From Salpingoeca rosetta (taxonomy: Eukaryota; Opisthokonta; Choanoflagellata; Craspedida; Salpingoecidae), in assembly GCF_000188695.1 (NCBI RefSeq), contig NW_004754924.1:982125-997124 (forward strand): a stretch of 15,000 nucleotides of DNA, given 5' to 3'. Each line of letters begins with the position of its first letter. Position 1 is the first letter of the stretch. Under the pieces are notes generated by a model. That model was not told the DNA's origin, did not search any database, and saw only the letters and a program-made list of their open reading frames with translations. Positions 1 to 9,759 of this stretch are shown piece after piece. The translations under genes were made by a program, and so were the position numbers.

Positions 1-32
<32 letters not shown>

Positions 33-193
33 CACACGCGCGCGCACACACACACACAACACAACACACGCACACACACACGTACACGCACACACAACAC
101 ACACGCACACACACACGCGCGCGCGCGCACACACACACACACACAACACAACACACGCACACACACACACACGCACACGCACACACAACACAC
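1..193. repeat. (CA)n-rich intron 1 of the Msp1/ATAD1-like gene
   Basis: Almost pure alternating CA with CG-interrupted blocks (for example about 113-128). Read on the minus strand it is the start of the intron after the exon at 194-365: the donor GTGTGT at 193-188 runs straight into GT repeats. The intron continues past the left edge, so no acceptor is visible. Nothing else is recognisable here. Confidence 0.85.
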
Positions 194-365
194 TTGATTT
201 CAGGCGCCTGAGGGCTTTGTTGGCTGCTTGTTTCGCTTCCTGGGATCGCTTGTGCGAGGGGTCCATCTGCTTGTACAGCACCCGCATCAGCAAGTAGAAC
301 ATGATGGATGACAGCCCAGCAGCCATCAGGCTCGTCAGCAGCCGTGTCCTGTCAATCTCCACCAT
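194..365 (-). CDS. Msp1/ATAD1-like mitochondrial outer-membrane AAA ATPase, first coding exon (partial)
   Basis: The exon encodes 57 residues plus one base. It opens MVEIDRTRLLTSLMAAG, continues with a hydrophobic stretch through SSIMFYLLMRVLY, then KQMDPSHKRSQEAKQAANKA and an RRLK ending. This is the layout of the Msp1/ATAD1 N-terminus: a short leader, one transmembrane anchor, then an Asp-Pro followed by a charged Lys/Ala helix leading to the AAA module. Family knowledge: these ATPases sit in the mitochondrial outer membrane and peroxisomes and extract mislocalised tail-anchored proteins. The AAA domain (Walker A/B) lies to the left of the window, so the assignment rests on the anchor and linker only. 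The exon ends in phase 1 at a GTGTGT donor. An in-frame upstream ATG at 428-426 would add 21 basic residues; I chose 365 because it places the anchor close to the N-terminus, as in the family. Other short membrane-anchored proteins cannot be excluded. Confidence 0.6.
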
Positions 366-831
366 CGTCGCTTGCTTTGCTTGCTTGCTTCTTGGTGCCA
401 GCCGTGGAGTGCAACAACGCAGAGACATAAAAAAAAAGACACGGGACATTTCATGTCATCACGAGGACTTGAACCAACGACCTCCTAATTTTTACTCTGA
501 CTTCTTCGTGGGTCCAAGCTGTTGTTGTGGTTTGTTTTTTTTTTTTTGTTCGCCGCTACTCACTCTCACACACGCGTCTGCGAGCAATCCACACACACAA
601 CCACACAAACCACACGCAGCGCGTCTGTGTTGTTGTTGTTGTTTGTCATTGTGCTCCCTTCCTTCCTGTCAAGAAAGGGGACTGTCCTTCGCCGCTGGAA
701 TTAGCTACCAACAACAGCCAAGTGCTGGCTGACTTTCCCTGCAAACCAAGCCAAGCAAAGCAAAGCACACAGAAGCAAGTCCAACACCAACCCCAGCGTC
801 GGGAGTTTAAGCACCCAAACAACAACCAGCC
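366..831. promoter_or_regulatory. Divergent intergenic region / putative bidirectional promoter
   Basis: These 466 bp separate the start codons of two head-to-head genes (the Msp1-like gene leftwards and the myosin rightwards). They must hold both 5' UTRs and core promoters. Visible content is an A9 run at 429-437, a T-rich tract around 532-548, CA-rich stretches near 590-615 and repeated GCAAA/CAAGC-type motifs at 740-780. I see no clear TATA box and no convincing ORF. A tRNA-T-arm-like string lies at 465-475 on the minus strand (see separate entry). Confidence 0.5.
461..505 (-). other. tRNA 3'-half-like sequence (B-box-like), probably not a functional tRNA
   Basis: On the minus strand the string GGTTCAAGTCC (475-465) is a good match to the Pol III B box / T-loop. 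It is preceded by AGGTC, as in a tRNA variable loop, and by a possible anticodon arm. A T9 run follows downstream on the minus strand (437-429), like a Pol III terminator. However, the T stem pairs poorly, no D arm or A box is visible, and no 5' acceptor strand matches. It is best read as a tRNA-derived remnant or a coincidence. Confidence 0.2.
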
Positions 832-1081
832 ATGGTAAGGCTGCTCGTGTGTGTGTGCGCGCGTGTGTGCGTGTGTGTACGTGTCTGTATTTATGCGTCG
901 CTCACCGTTGTGGCTGTTGACGTGCACACACACACACACAGAGGTGTGTCGTTTGTGTACGAGTTTGTTGTGAGTTGTTTGGTTGTCTTTGTGCGTGTGC
1001 ACGTCAATGCCTGTCCTTGTGTGGTTCCCGTCGCTCCTACATGCACGCATCCAAACAACAAACAAAACAAACAACAACAAC

Positions 1082-1162
<81 letters not shown>

Positions 1163-3575
1163 ACACGAAAATCACCAACGGTATGCTCATGTGAGCAACT
1201 CTACACACACGCCACCGCATAAACATGCATGCCCCCCCTTCTTTGCGTGCGTGTAGCCACCCCACTGGCAAAGCAAGACGAAACAGGCCAGCTCTGGCGT
1301 CGAGGACATGGTCCTTATCTCCAAGATCAACGAAGACGCCATCTGTGACAACCTCAAGAAGCGCTACATGGACGACCTCATCTACACTTACATCGGTGCG
1401 TACAGCACCATTTGTTGTGTTGTGCATGTCTCTGCGACATTGTTCTTTGTCACCATCCATCGCCATGGGTAACCAAGCCCTTGTGGTGGATGGCCAAGTC
1501 ATCTCCTCGCTGACCTGCTGGTGTTGTTCTTTCAATGACAGTCTTCTGTCCGTGCAACTCACTCCATCCGCAATCCCTCGCCCCTTTCCCTGTACGCTGC
1601 ACGCGTTTCCCACGGCAGGCCCTGTGCTCATCTCCGTCAACCCATTCAAGCAGATGCCTTACTTCACGGACAAGGAGGTTGAAATGTACCAAGGCGCCGT
1701 AAGTTGTTGATACCACAAACTGTTGCAACCTCGCTGGCTGTACGCAAACGCACTATGTTTCCTTGCAGGTGGCAGTGCATCCCCCTCTGTCCCCGATCGT
1801 TGTCTTTCTGTCGCAGCCACCGACCATATAGCCAGCCACTCACCATTCATTCGCCATGCCCTGCGGTCCCCATTGACCCTGCCCACAGGCCATCTACGAG
1901 AACCCGCCGCACGTGTACGCGCTGACGGATGACTGCTACAGAAACATGCTCATTGACAGCGAGAACCAATGCGTCATCATCAGGTGCGTACGTTGAATCC
2001 ACCCGTGTGCACGGGCTATGTCTTTGCCCTTGCTTTCCAAATACAAGGCGCGCATGGCATTTATTGCTTTGGATCCTGTGCTTGCGCCCGCCCGCTCACA
2101 TAAACCAACACACACACACACACGCGCGCGCGCGCGCGCACACTCACTCACTCATCGTACCACAAACGTATGGCTTTGGGGCAGTGGCGAGAGTGGCGCG
2201 GGCAAGACGGTTGCGGCCAAGTTCATCATGGGGTACCTTGCCAAGGTCTCTGGCGGCGGCGCCGATATCCAGCGGGTGAAAGACGTCATTCTCGAGTCGA
2301 ACCCGCTCCTCGAGGCGTTTGGCAACGCAAAGACCGTCCGCAACAACAACTCCTCCCGCTTTGTACGTCCACAAACAAACACTGATATCCTGCGCTTGTG
2401 CGCCCGTGTATGTGTGTGTGTGCGTTTGTTGGTGTGTTTGTGCGTGTTTATATGTTTGCGTGTTTGATTCTTATTGTTTCGGTGTTCGAGCTTCAGCTGT
2501 TGTCTGCGAGGCCCCTGTTCCCTCTGCTCATGGATGTCTGCCTTGTGCATGCGCGTGTGCTTGCAGGGCAAGTACATTGAGATCCAGTTCAGCCGCGCAG
2601 GCCAGCCCGATGGCGGCAAGGTGTGGGCGACTCATATGCATGCTCGTGCTGGCACTGCTCGCTCTCCGCCTGCAACTGCTTTGTCGGCTGTGCAACCGCT
2701 GTACACAGCCTCCAGCATCATCGTCTTTTCCAAGCCCAACACCGCTCACAATGAACACACGCACTTACAATGAACACACACGCATACACACGCACACACG
2801 CACGCACACAGATCTCCAACTTCCTGCTTGAGAAGTCGCGCGTTGTGTCGCAAAACCCGGAGGAACGCAACTTCCACATCTTCTACCAGCTGTGTGCCGG
2901 CGCCTCGGAGCACCATCGCCAAAACCTCGGCATCAGCTCCCCAGACTACTACAACTACCTCAACCAGGTCCGCTTCCTCAGCACTGGTCGCTGGCGACGC
3001 TCGTGCTGTTGTACGTGCTTGTGTGTGTGTGTGTGTACGCGCATGTGTGTGTTAGTGTGTGCGTGCGTACATGTGTGTGTTAGTGTGTGCGTGCCTGGGT
3101 TGTATCAATCAATGCGAGCTCACAGCTGTTGCGCTTCCAACTCCACCCATGCCTGTGTGCACACCTCAGTCTGGGTGCGACCGGGTGCCCGGCATCGACG
3201 ACGTGGCCGACTTCAACGAGACGCAGCGCGCCATGGCTGTCATGAACATCTCCGACGACTACCAGGTACGTGGTCACCTGGTCATGTACACGCACATGGT
3301 TGCTTGCTGTACGCGAGAGAGTGCACCACCGTGTTTGATGTGTGTGTGTGTGTGTTTGTGTGCGCGCGCTTACGGTGCTGTGTGATGTGTGCTTGTCTCA
3401 CTGGGAATTTGCTGTATTCTGTTGTTTCGCTCCCTTCCCCTCCTCCCCTCCCTGACTGTGGATGTTCCGGTGTGCAGTGGGAGGTGCTGAAGGTCGTCGC
3501 GTCCATCCTGCACCTCGGCAACATCACCTTTGTTGAGAGCGGAAACTACGCCCAGGTACTGCAGGGGGCGTACCG

Positions 3576-3637
<62 letters not shown>

Positions 3638-6200
3638 TCGCAACGTAGTTGCAGACGCTTCCAACACACACTGTATGATTGCAACACACATGCTTTCCGT
3701 TTTGTTTCGTTTCTCCTTTGGCGTTGCACTGTTTGCGACTGTCTTGTTGCATTCTCACCGCCTCCACGTATGCGCGCGTGTGCGTGTGTGTGTGTGTGTG
3801 TGCCCCCAGGTGGCGGACGACAGCTTCCTTGAGTTCCCGGCCTATCTCCTCGGCGTGGACGTCGGCCTGCTCAAGGCCAAGCTCCTCACCCGCATCATGG
3901 AGAGCAGGTGGGGCGGCAAGACAGAAACCACAACCGTCACCCTCACCGTCGAACAGGTACGAGAGGCTTCTGAGCGCACAGCGGCGCAAGAGAGGAAGGG
4001 GGAGGAAGAAGGCACGAGACCTGTATGTTGTGGGCTGTGTTGCGCGTGTGCAAGGCGGCAAGTACTCCGGCTCGCTCTGCCCGCGCTCACTTCGTTTCCG
4101 TCGACACCACGTGTCCGTGCTCTAACACCAACTTTGCCGCCGTGCTCGTGGCCATGCTTGCATCAGGCTGCGTACACGCGCGATGCGCTTGCAAAGGCGC
4201 TGTACGCCCGCCTCTTCGACTACCTCGTCAACTCCGTCAACGCCGTACGTTCAATTTGACGCATGCGGGAACATGTTTGGGCGCCATGCTGCGTGCCTGC
4301 AGGCAACCGCATAGTTGATTCGTGCTTGCTGTAGCAAGAGCAGGCTTGGAAGTCCAGCTGCACCCAAACAAAACGCAATAACCAAGCACGATGCCTTTCA
4401 CTGTGGTGATTCCATTCATGACCTCATCTCGCACGTACAACGCGTCTTGTTTGCTGCATGCTTGCAGGCAATGGCCAAGGAGAAGGTGGAGCTCAGCATT
4501 GGCGTGCTGGACATTTACGGCTTTGAGATCTTCAACAACAATGGGTGCGTGCACTTGTTGGCATCGGGGAGTTTGTGCTCGCTCCACGTGCATGCGTGTT
4601 CTCGACGTTCATCTGTTTCATTCGTGCGTTCTGTTGCTGTTTGCTGACTTTGCATCGCATGCGTTCGCCTTGCCGCTGCTTCCACCTCACCTCTGCTCTC
4701 TGTCTGCGGTTGCTTGGCACCCGCCAACAGATTTGAGCAGTTTTGCATCAACTTTGTCAACGAGAAGCTGCAGCAAATCTTCATCGAGCTCACACTCAAG
4801 GTGCCGGGCGCCGCGCACGTACATGTCACAAGCGCATGTGTCATCCACCTACGGCATCCTCCTGCTTCCATCGATTCCATTCAAATCCATCGCATCACGT
4901 GCGCGTGAACTCACACACAAACACACACACACACGCACACACGCGCACACGCACGTGTTCGGTGTGACTGCAGGCGGAGCAAGAGGAGTATGTGCGCGAG
5001 GGCATTTCGTGGAAGCCAATTGAGTTCTTCAACAACAAGATTGTGTGCGATCTCGTTGAAGAGAAGCGTCCACCAGGCATCATGTGTGTCCTTGACGATG
5101 TTTGCGCTACCCTCCACGCCCAGGTACCCCTTCCTGCAGACGTGTTTGGTTTTGTGCGCATGCAGATGCTTGCGTGTGTGCACATGTCCTCGGCACGAGC
5201 GCATGTCTCGTGCTTAGCTCGTTGGCTCTCAAAGCACCCTGCAAGAGCACCGCAAGCCTCCCTTTCTCCCTCATCCCGATCTTCCTTTACTCAACAACCC
5301 GTTGCATCCTCTCCCCACTGCTGACTCTTCTGGTGTGCAGACGGATGGCGCCGACTCGAAGCTGCTGGAGAAGCTCATCGGTGCCGTCGGAACCCACCAG
5401 CACTTCAACAGGTCTCACCCGCACCCTTTCGTCACATTGCTTGTCACCATGTGGTGCTGGTGCTGGTGCTGCTGTTGTTGTTGTTGTTCTTGTTGGCGTG
5501 CGTGGCAACTTGACCACCCTCTTTCGCCCATCTCCCAGCACTCACTCCAACTCCTCATGTCGCGTGATGACATCTCCACAGCTTCACCGGCGAAACCGCC
5601 CCGCTCGCGCACGAGCATGGACGAGAGCAGCACGGCTTCTGGTAAGCGCCTGCGTGCCCGCACATGTGTGTGTGCGTCACCGTGCTTGTGCATTTGCTTG
5701 AGCGTGTGCAAATACGTCCTTGAGTGTATGTATGTATGTGTGTGTGTGTGTTTGTGCGCGCGTCATCGCCCACGCAGCACCTACGATTCTCGTTTCGTTT
5801 TGCAGCTGCTCACATCGTGTACGCCTACATCTGTTTGTGATATGATGATGATGATAATGATGATGATGATGATGATGACATCAGCGAGCGCAACCGCGAC
5901 TTCATCCTGCCGGATCTCCTACAGCTCATCCAGTCCTCCACGGAGTGAGTCACTGACACCCTTGCAACAATCACCCACACGCGCGTTATGGCCATGCTGT
6001 TTGATGAAAGCGCAGACATACACACATTTGTGTGCATGTGCTCATGTGCATGCCCGACAAAGCACGTTCTGACGAACATGCATCCTGTGCCCATGTGTAG
6101 TGGTTTCATTGTTGCGCTGTTCCCCGACGATCCAAACCCGACGGACAAGCACGGGCGCAAGAAGAAGCAGGCCACCGCTGGCGGAAAGATCAGGGTGCGC

Positions 6201-6256
<56 letters not shown>

Positions 6257-7004
6257 TTGTGTGGGTTTGTGTGGGTGTGGGTGTGGTCCGTCGTCTTGTT
6301 ATTGTTGCGTGAGTGGGGTGCATGTGTTGGGTTGTCAATAACCAAGGAGACTCGCGACACACTCGTGTGTGCCCTGTCCTTCCCATGTGGCTGTTTCCCA
6401 CTTCTCTCACATTGTCCGTCAACGCGTGTTTGCTGAATCTGCAACGATACAGACACAAGCAAACCTGCTGGTTGACAAGCTGATGCAGTGTGCACCGCAT
6501 TACATTCGCTGCATCAAGCCGAACGAGACGAAGAAAGCCCACGACTGGGACCGCAGCCGCTGCCTTCATCAGGTACATCTCACGCTACCACACTTGTTGC
6601 TCCTGGTTTACACGCTCTTCCTTCACCCCCTGATGTCTCCCCCATTGGCTGCGCACAGACGCTGCTCTCCCCAACACTCACACGTCTATCCACCACCACC
6701 TCAACCACGGTCACCAGGTGCGGTACCTGGGTCTGCAGGAGAACATTCGCGTGCGCCGCGCCGGGTTCGCGTACCGTCGCGAGTTTGAGAAGTTCCTCAC
6801 CCGCTACGCCATCCTCACAAAGGAGACGTTCCCGCGCTGGCACGGCGACCCGAAGCAAGGTGCGTGATGTGATGCTTGATATAATGCTTGATGTATGATG
6901 CATGACTTGCCCTCTTTGCTGTGATCAGCACTTTCACTGCACAGGCACACTGTTGCACAACCACCACGATCACACGCCCACGCAACCTGGATGTCATCTT
7001 CAAG

Positions 7005-7053
<49 letters not shown>

Positions 7054-8180
7054 GCACACACACGACTCCTCATGCACGACACACACACACACACACACAC
7101 GACTCCGCATGCACGACACACGCCTAAACCTGCTCCCACGCCCCATCACCATCACCATCACCGTCATTGCAGGCATCCACCACCTGATGGACTCTGTTGC
7201 GATGGACCGTGACCAGTGGCAGCTCGGTGTGTCCAAGGTCTTCATCAAGAACCCCGAGTCGCTGTTCCTGCTGGAGGAGGTTCGCGAGCGCAAGTTTGAC
7301 GCGTATGCGCGCAAGATCCAGACGACCTACCGCCGCTGGAAGGCCCAGCAGTACTACGAGGAGCTCAAGCAGAAGGTCGCTCGCGTGCCCTTGTTTCGTG
7401 TGTGTGTGTGTCTGTGTGCCTGCCTGTGTGTGTGCCTCTGTGCCTCTGTGTGTGCCTCTGTGTATGTGTGTGCCTGTCTGTCTGTGTGTGTGTCTGTGTT
7501 GATGTGTCACAAGTATCAATCGCCATTGCAAGCAGGCATTTCGTGCCTGAGTGTCGGTCATCCCTGTGCACTGCAAACACCCAGTTCCTCTTGCCTAGCA
7601 CTGTTTTCACCTTAACACATCCCATGCATTCCTTCCAACACGTGGCACGACAGGCGTCTGACATCCTGATGCACAAGAAGCAGCGGCGGTATGGCACCAT
7701 CAACCGCAACTTTGTTGGCGATTACATTGGCTACGGCGACAACCCGTCACTTCGCGCCCTCGGTACGTGCGATGATTGGTGACCTGTGTGATTGTGTGTG
7801 ATAGTGTGTATACGTGCGTGTGTGTGCGCATGTGTATGCATGTATGCGTCCCCTCCAATCACAATATCACTGTTGTTGCCCAGGTGGTTGACCTTTGCCT
7901 GACGCTCACATTTCCTCACTTTATCACTTTGTTCCCTCCCCCCCCCCTGCCGCCGCAAACCCTTGGTTGCACAGTTGGCAAGAAGGAGCGCGTTGAGTTT
8001 GCGTACACGGTTGTCAAGTACGACCGCCGGTTCCGCCCGCAGAAGCGCGACCTGCTGCTGACGGCCAAGGCCATCTACATCATTGGCCGCGAGAAGCAGA
8101 AGAAGGGCCCGAACAAGGGCGAGGTGCTCGAGGTTGTCAAGCGCCACATCGAAATGACAAACATCGGCAGCGTCTCCCTC

Positions 8181-8240
<60 letters not shown>

Positions 8241-9515
8241 ATGCTTGTTTGTTTCAAGTACGCGTGGTGTCAACCGTCAGCTTTTGACTTTTTGTGTGTG
8301 TTGTGTGGTACTTTGTGCCCATCATCATCGTCATCATCCATGCACCCTTCCGGCGACAGCATTGCATCACTTCCTTTCCACATTTCGCCCTATATTTTAA
8401 AACTGCTCCTCCTCCTCCTCCTCCTCCTCCTCCTCCTCCTCCTCCTCCTCCTCCTCCTCCTCCTTCTCCTCCTCTCAACAGCACCAAGCAGGACGATTTT
8501 GTGATTCTGCACGTGCCGTCCGAGTACGACACGCCCATGGAGATGGTGTTCAAGACAGAGTTCCTGACCCTGCTCGCCGAGAAGTACGAGGCTGCGACTG
8601 GGCGGAAGCTGCAGACGCACTTCAGCGACCGGCTCACCTTCCAGCTGAAGAAGGAGGGCTGGGGCGGCGGTGGCTCGCGCGAGATTGAGTTTATGGAAGG
8701 CCAGCACTGGCTGGTGAAGCCGAGTGGCAAGAAGCTCCTCGTCTACTCTCCCCGCGGTCTCCCCGCAGACTCAAGTGTGTCGCGCATGAGTGTGTGTCTG
8801 TGTGCGTGCGTGTGCGTGCGTGTGCGTGCGTGTGTGTTCTTGGGGTTGTGTTCTTGCCTGTGTGAAATTCCCTGTCGTTGTCGTACATGGCTCACCCATA
8901 TGCTGATGCTGGCAACCCGTACCTCCTCTCGGCAACTTCATTTGCTTGCGTCTTGCAGCTCCCGGGTCGCACCACTTTGCCGGTCGCGGCGGCGGTGTGT
9001 CGCACATGCGCCAGCCGCAACAGCAACGGGCGCCCATGCAGCAGCGCCAACCACAGCAGCAGCAGTACAACTACCAGCAGCAGCAGCAGCAACCACAGCA
9101 GGCTTACCAACAACCAGTGCAAGCTCAGGCCCAACGCAAGGGTGAGTTGAGTGGAAGGAACGTATGCGTTATTTGCACAACTTGCTCGAGCCGAACGTAC
9201 CGTCTCGTCCGTTCTTGTCAATGTGTCTCGCCACCCACTCATGATGCCTTTTGTTGCGTCTGTCGTGTTTAATTGACACAACGTTGCAGTCAAGAAGAAG
9301 GCGCCACCACCACCGGGCAAGGGCCGGCGCAAGCCGCCACCACCAAAGCCGAAACTGCCACAGGCGCGGGTGCTGTACGATTACGACGCGCAGGACGCAG
9401 ACGAGCTCACCATCCGCTTCAACGAAACTGTCTCCATCGTCCGCAAAGGTGTGTGCGTGTGTGGACGTTTGTGAAAGTTTGTGAATGTGAGAGAGAGAAA
9501 AATGTGTGTGTGTGA

Positions 9516-9547
<32 letters not shown>

Positions 9548-9759
9548 AATTGTGTGAGTGTGAGTGAGAGTGAGAGTGAGAGACTGTGTGTGTGTATGTG
9601 TGTGTGTGTGTGTGTGTGAAGGCTGGCGGATGCGCTTGCTCACAGAACAACCCACGGTTGCTTTGGGACGTAGATCCTTCTGGCTGGTGGCAGGGACGCC
9701 TGCGTGGAAAGGAGGGCCTGTTCCCGGGCAACTACGTGGAGGAGCTCTCCGAGGCATAA
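832..9759 (+). CDS. Long-tailed class I myosin (MYO1E/MYO1F-like), complete, 27 coding exons
   Basis: CDS join(832..834,1257..1395,1619..1698,1889..1983,2185..2362,2567..2620,2812..2967,3170..3265,3478..3555,3810..3956,4167..4244,4468..4544,4731..4800,4974..5123,5341..5411,5582..5641,5885..5944,6101..6194,6453..6572,6718..6859,7173..7375,7654..7762,7975..8182,8482..8774,8959..9141,9290..9448,9674..9759). All introns are GT-AG, and the total of 3189 nt gives 1062 residues plus TAA, close to vertebrate MYO1E (about 1100). Order: N-terminal PHWQSK, P-loop GESGAGKT (107-114), switch [14 protein letters not shown] (153-165), TEDS-site Glu332 before DALAK, switch II DIYGFE (383-388), IQ, TH1 (about 718-915), Gln/Pro-rich TH2-like region, SH3 (1007-1059). 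Role by family: an actin-based ATPase motor linking membranes to actin in endocytosis and at the cell cortex. The acidic TEDS residue predicts a motor that needs no heavy-chain phosphorylation there. Oddities: exon 1 contributes only the ATG, and the HYAG motif is missing around residues 492-511. Exon assignments are very secure except at 5582-5944. Confidence 0.95.
835..1256 (+). other. Myosin intron 1, directly after the ATG
   Basis: The donor GTAAGG abuts the start codon (832-834) and the acceptor GTGTAG ends at 1256. At 422 bp it is the largest intron of the gene. GT-rich sequence follows the donor (about 848-880), and a perfect (AC)39 tract sits in the 3' half. After splicing the start reads ATG-CCA-CCC-CAC-TGG, giving MPPHW. 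This agrees with the HWQS motif near the N-terminus of MYO1E/F. Confidence 0.85.
1083..1160. repeat. (AC)39 microsatellite in myosin intron 1
   Basis: A perfect dinucleotide run of 78 bp, the longest pure repeat in the window, on the sense strand of the myosin gene and nearer the 3' splice site. It generates spurious His-Thr and Val-Cys reading frames on both strands. Confidence 0.97.
2186..2209 (+). other. Myosin P-loop (Walker A), GESGAGKT
   Basis: The myosin-specific Walker A motif that binds the ATP phosphates. It begins just after the splice junction at 1983/2185, where a Ser codon is split AG|T. It is the first 24 bases of exon 5 after that junction. The same exon also carries switch I (NNNSSRF), ending at 2362. 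Confidence 0.97.
3577..3636. repeat. (TG)30 microsatellite in myosin intron 9
   Basis: A pure 60-bp run starting 21 bp after the donor at 3556. A second shorter GT run (about 3780-3802) lies just upstream of the acceptor at 3809. Confidence 0.97.
4510..4527 (+). other. Myosin switch II, DIYGFE
   Basis: The DIYGFE motif in exon 12 couples ATP hydrolysis to lever-arm movement. It is followed across the next junction by [15 protein letters not shown], the relay-helix region, matching class I myosins almost residue for residue. Confidence 0.96.
5582..5944 (+). other. Anomalous motor segment: exons 16-17 lacking the HYAG motif, flanking a GAT-repeat intron
   Basis: Exon 16 (5582-5641) encodes [20 protein letters not shown]. 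Spliced in matching phase 2 to 5885 it continues [19 protein letters not shown]. In MYO1E the corresponding path is a GF, then about ten residues containing HYAGKVSYD, then GFCERNRD. The junction restores GFCERNRD exactly, but the HYAG strand is absent. The intron (5642-5884) ends in a purine-rich GAT repeat with no polypyrimidine tract. Within it, in the frame of ERNRD, an H..VYA.....YD-like remnant (5811-5846) is broken by TGA at 5838. Of the candidate acceptors I found, only 5885 both keeps the phase and avoids a stop without adding an extra exon. Confidence 0.65.
5844..5876. repeat. (GAT)n trinucleotide repeat beside the intron 16 acceptor
   Basis: Eleven GAT-type units with one AAT interruption (5856-5858), ending eight bases before the CAG acceptor at 5884. 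It occupies the place where a pyrimidine tract is expected. Confidence 0.9.
6202..6253. repeat. (TG)n microsatellite in myosin intron 18
   Basis: A pure run of about 26 units beginning eight bases after the donor at 6195. It grades into TGGGTT-type variants up to about 6290. Confidence 0.95.
7009..7100. repeat. Two (CA)n tracts in myosin intron 20
   Basis: CA runs at about 7009-7049 and 7079-7100 flank two near copies of a CGACTCCNCATGCACGACACAC motif (about 7063-7085 and 7100-7122), a small direct repeat. Both runs lie nearer the acceptor at 7172 than the donor at 6860. Confidence 0.9.
7301..7375 (+). other. IQ motif / neck of the myosin
   Basis: Encodes [19 protein letters not shown] followed by EELKQK. 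The IQxxYRRW core fits the IQ consensus for calmodulin-family light chains. There is a single IQ motif, as in MYO1E/F. It is preceded by [16 protein letters not shown], the converter end of the motor. Confidence 0.9.
8183..8237. repeat. (GT)27 repeat that forms the donor of myosin intron 23
   Basis: The exon ends CTCAG and the GT run begins at the splice site itself, so the 5' splice site is the first unit of the microsatellite. Confidence 0.95.
8406..8475. repeat. (CTC)n repeat serving as polypyrimidine tract of intron 23
   Basis: About 20 CTC/TCC units end six bases before the acceptor CAACAG (8476-8481). It is a long homopyrimidine/homopurine stretch with H-DNA potential. On the other strand it produces spurious poly-Arg and poly-Gly frames. 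Confidence 0.95.
8959..9141 (+). other. Gln-rich tail segment (TH2 position)
   Basis: Exon 25 encodes [20 protein letters not shown], then a region dominated by Gln with Tyr, Pro and Ala, including QQQQQQ. It is probably disordered. Vertebrate MYO1E has a Pro/Gly-rich TH2 at this position, so the composition here is diverged. Confidence 0.85.
9361..9756 (+). other. C-terminal SH3 domain (split by intron 26, 9449-9673)
   Basis: Residues 1007-1059. The ALYDY-type motif is [16 protein letters not shown], then GWWQGRL and [11 protein letters not shown], so all ligand-groove aromatics and the SH3 Pro/Tyr are present. It is preceded by [20 protein letters not shown], a basic Pro-rich stretch. Family knowledge: MYO1E SH3 ligands are endocytic and actin regulators. 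Confidence 0.95.
9475..9620. repeat. Mixed (GT)n/(GA)n low-complexity tract in intron 26
   Basis: Alternating GTGTGT, GAGAGA and GTGAGAGT blocks run almost continuously through the intron between the two halves of the SH3 domain. Confidence 0.9.

Larger units (their letters stand above)
7654..8774 (+). other. TH1 (tail homology 1) membrane-binding domain
   Basis: Exons 22-24. Recognisable blocks are [47 protein letters not shown] and [19 protein letters not shown], all closely paralleling MYO1E. Family knowledge: this Lys/Arg-rich domain has a PH-like core that binds acidic phospholipids. The final block carries a Gly-rich [12 protein letters not shown] stretch where MYO1E has GPWSAGGSRQVQF. 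Confidence 0.94.

Noticed and set aside
301..732. A 143-residue plus-strand frame beginning ATGATGGATGACAGC
   Set aside because: It is the antisense of the Msp1-like exon continued into low-complexity intergenic sequence, with no recognisable domain.
646..1194. Long overlapping reading frames made of Val-Cys or His-Thr repeats on both strands (also at 3546-4061, 6042-6578, 7731-8273, 10858-11184 and 13649-14176)
   Set aside because: They are translations of (GT)n/(CA)n microsatellites. They span intron-exon boundaries of the well-supported gene models and show no protein-like conservation.
5778..5816. A possible extra 39-nt phase-2/phase-2 exon in myosin intron 16
   Set aside because: Phases and splice dinucleotides allow it, but the encoded [13 protein letters not shown] does not resemble the myosin HYAG segment, and the direct 5641-5885 splice gives a perfect GFCERNRD.
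5806..5944. One exon from the CAG at 5805 running into ERNRD
   Set aside because: It is out of phase with the preceding exon and contains an in-frame TGA at 5838.
8390..8707. Minus-strand poly-Arg and poly-Gly frames over the CTC repeat
   Set aside because: They are antisense to myosin TH1 exon 24 and the intron 23 pyrimidine repeat.
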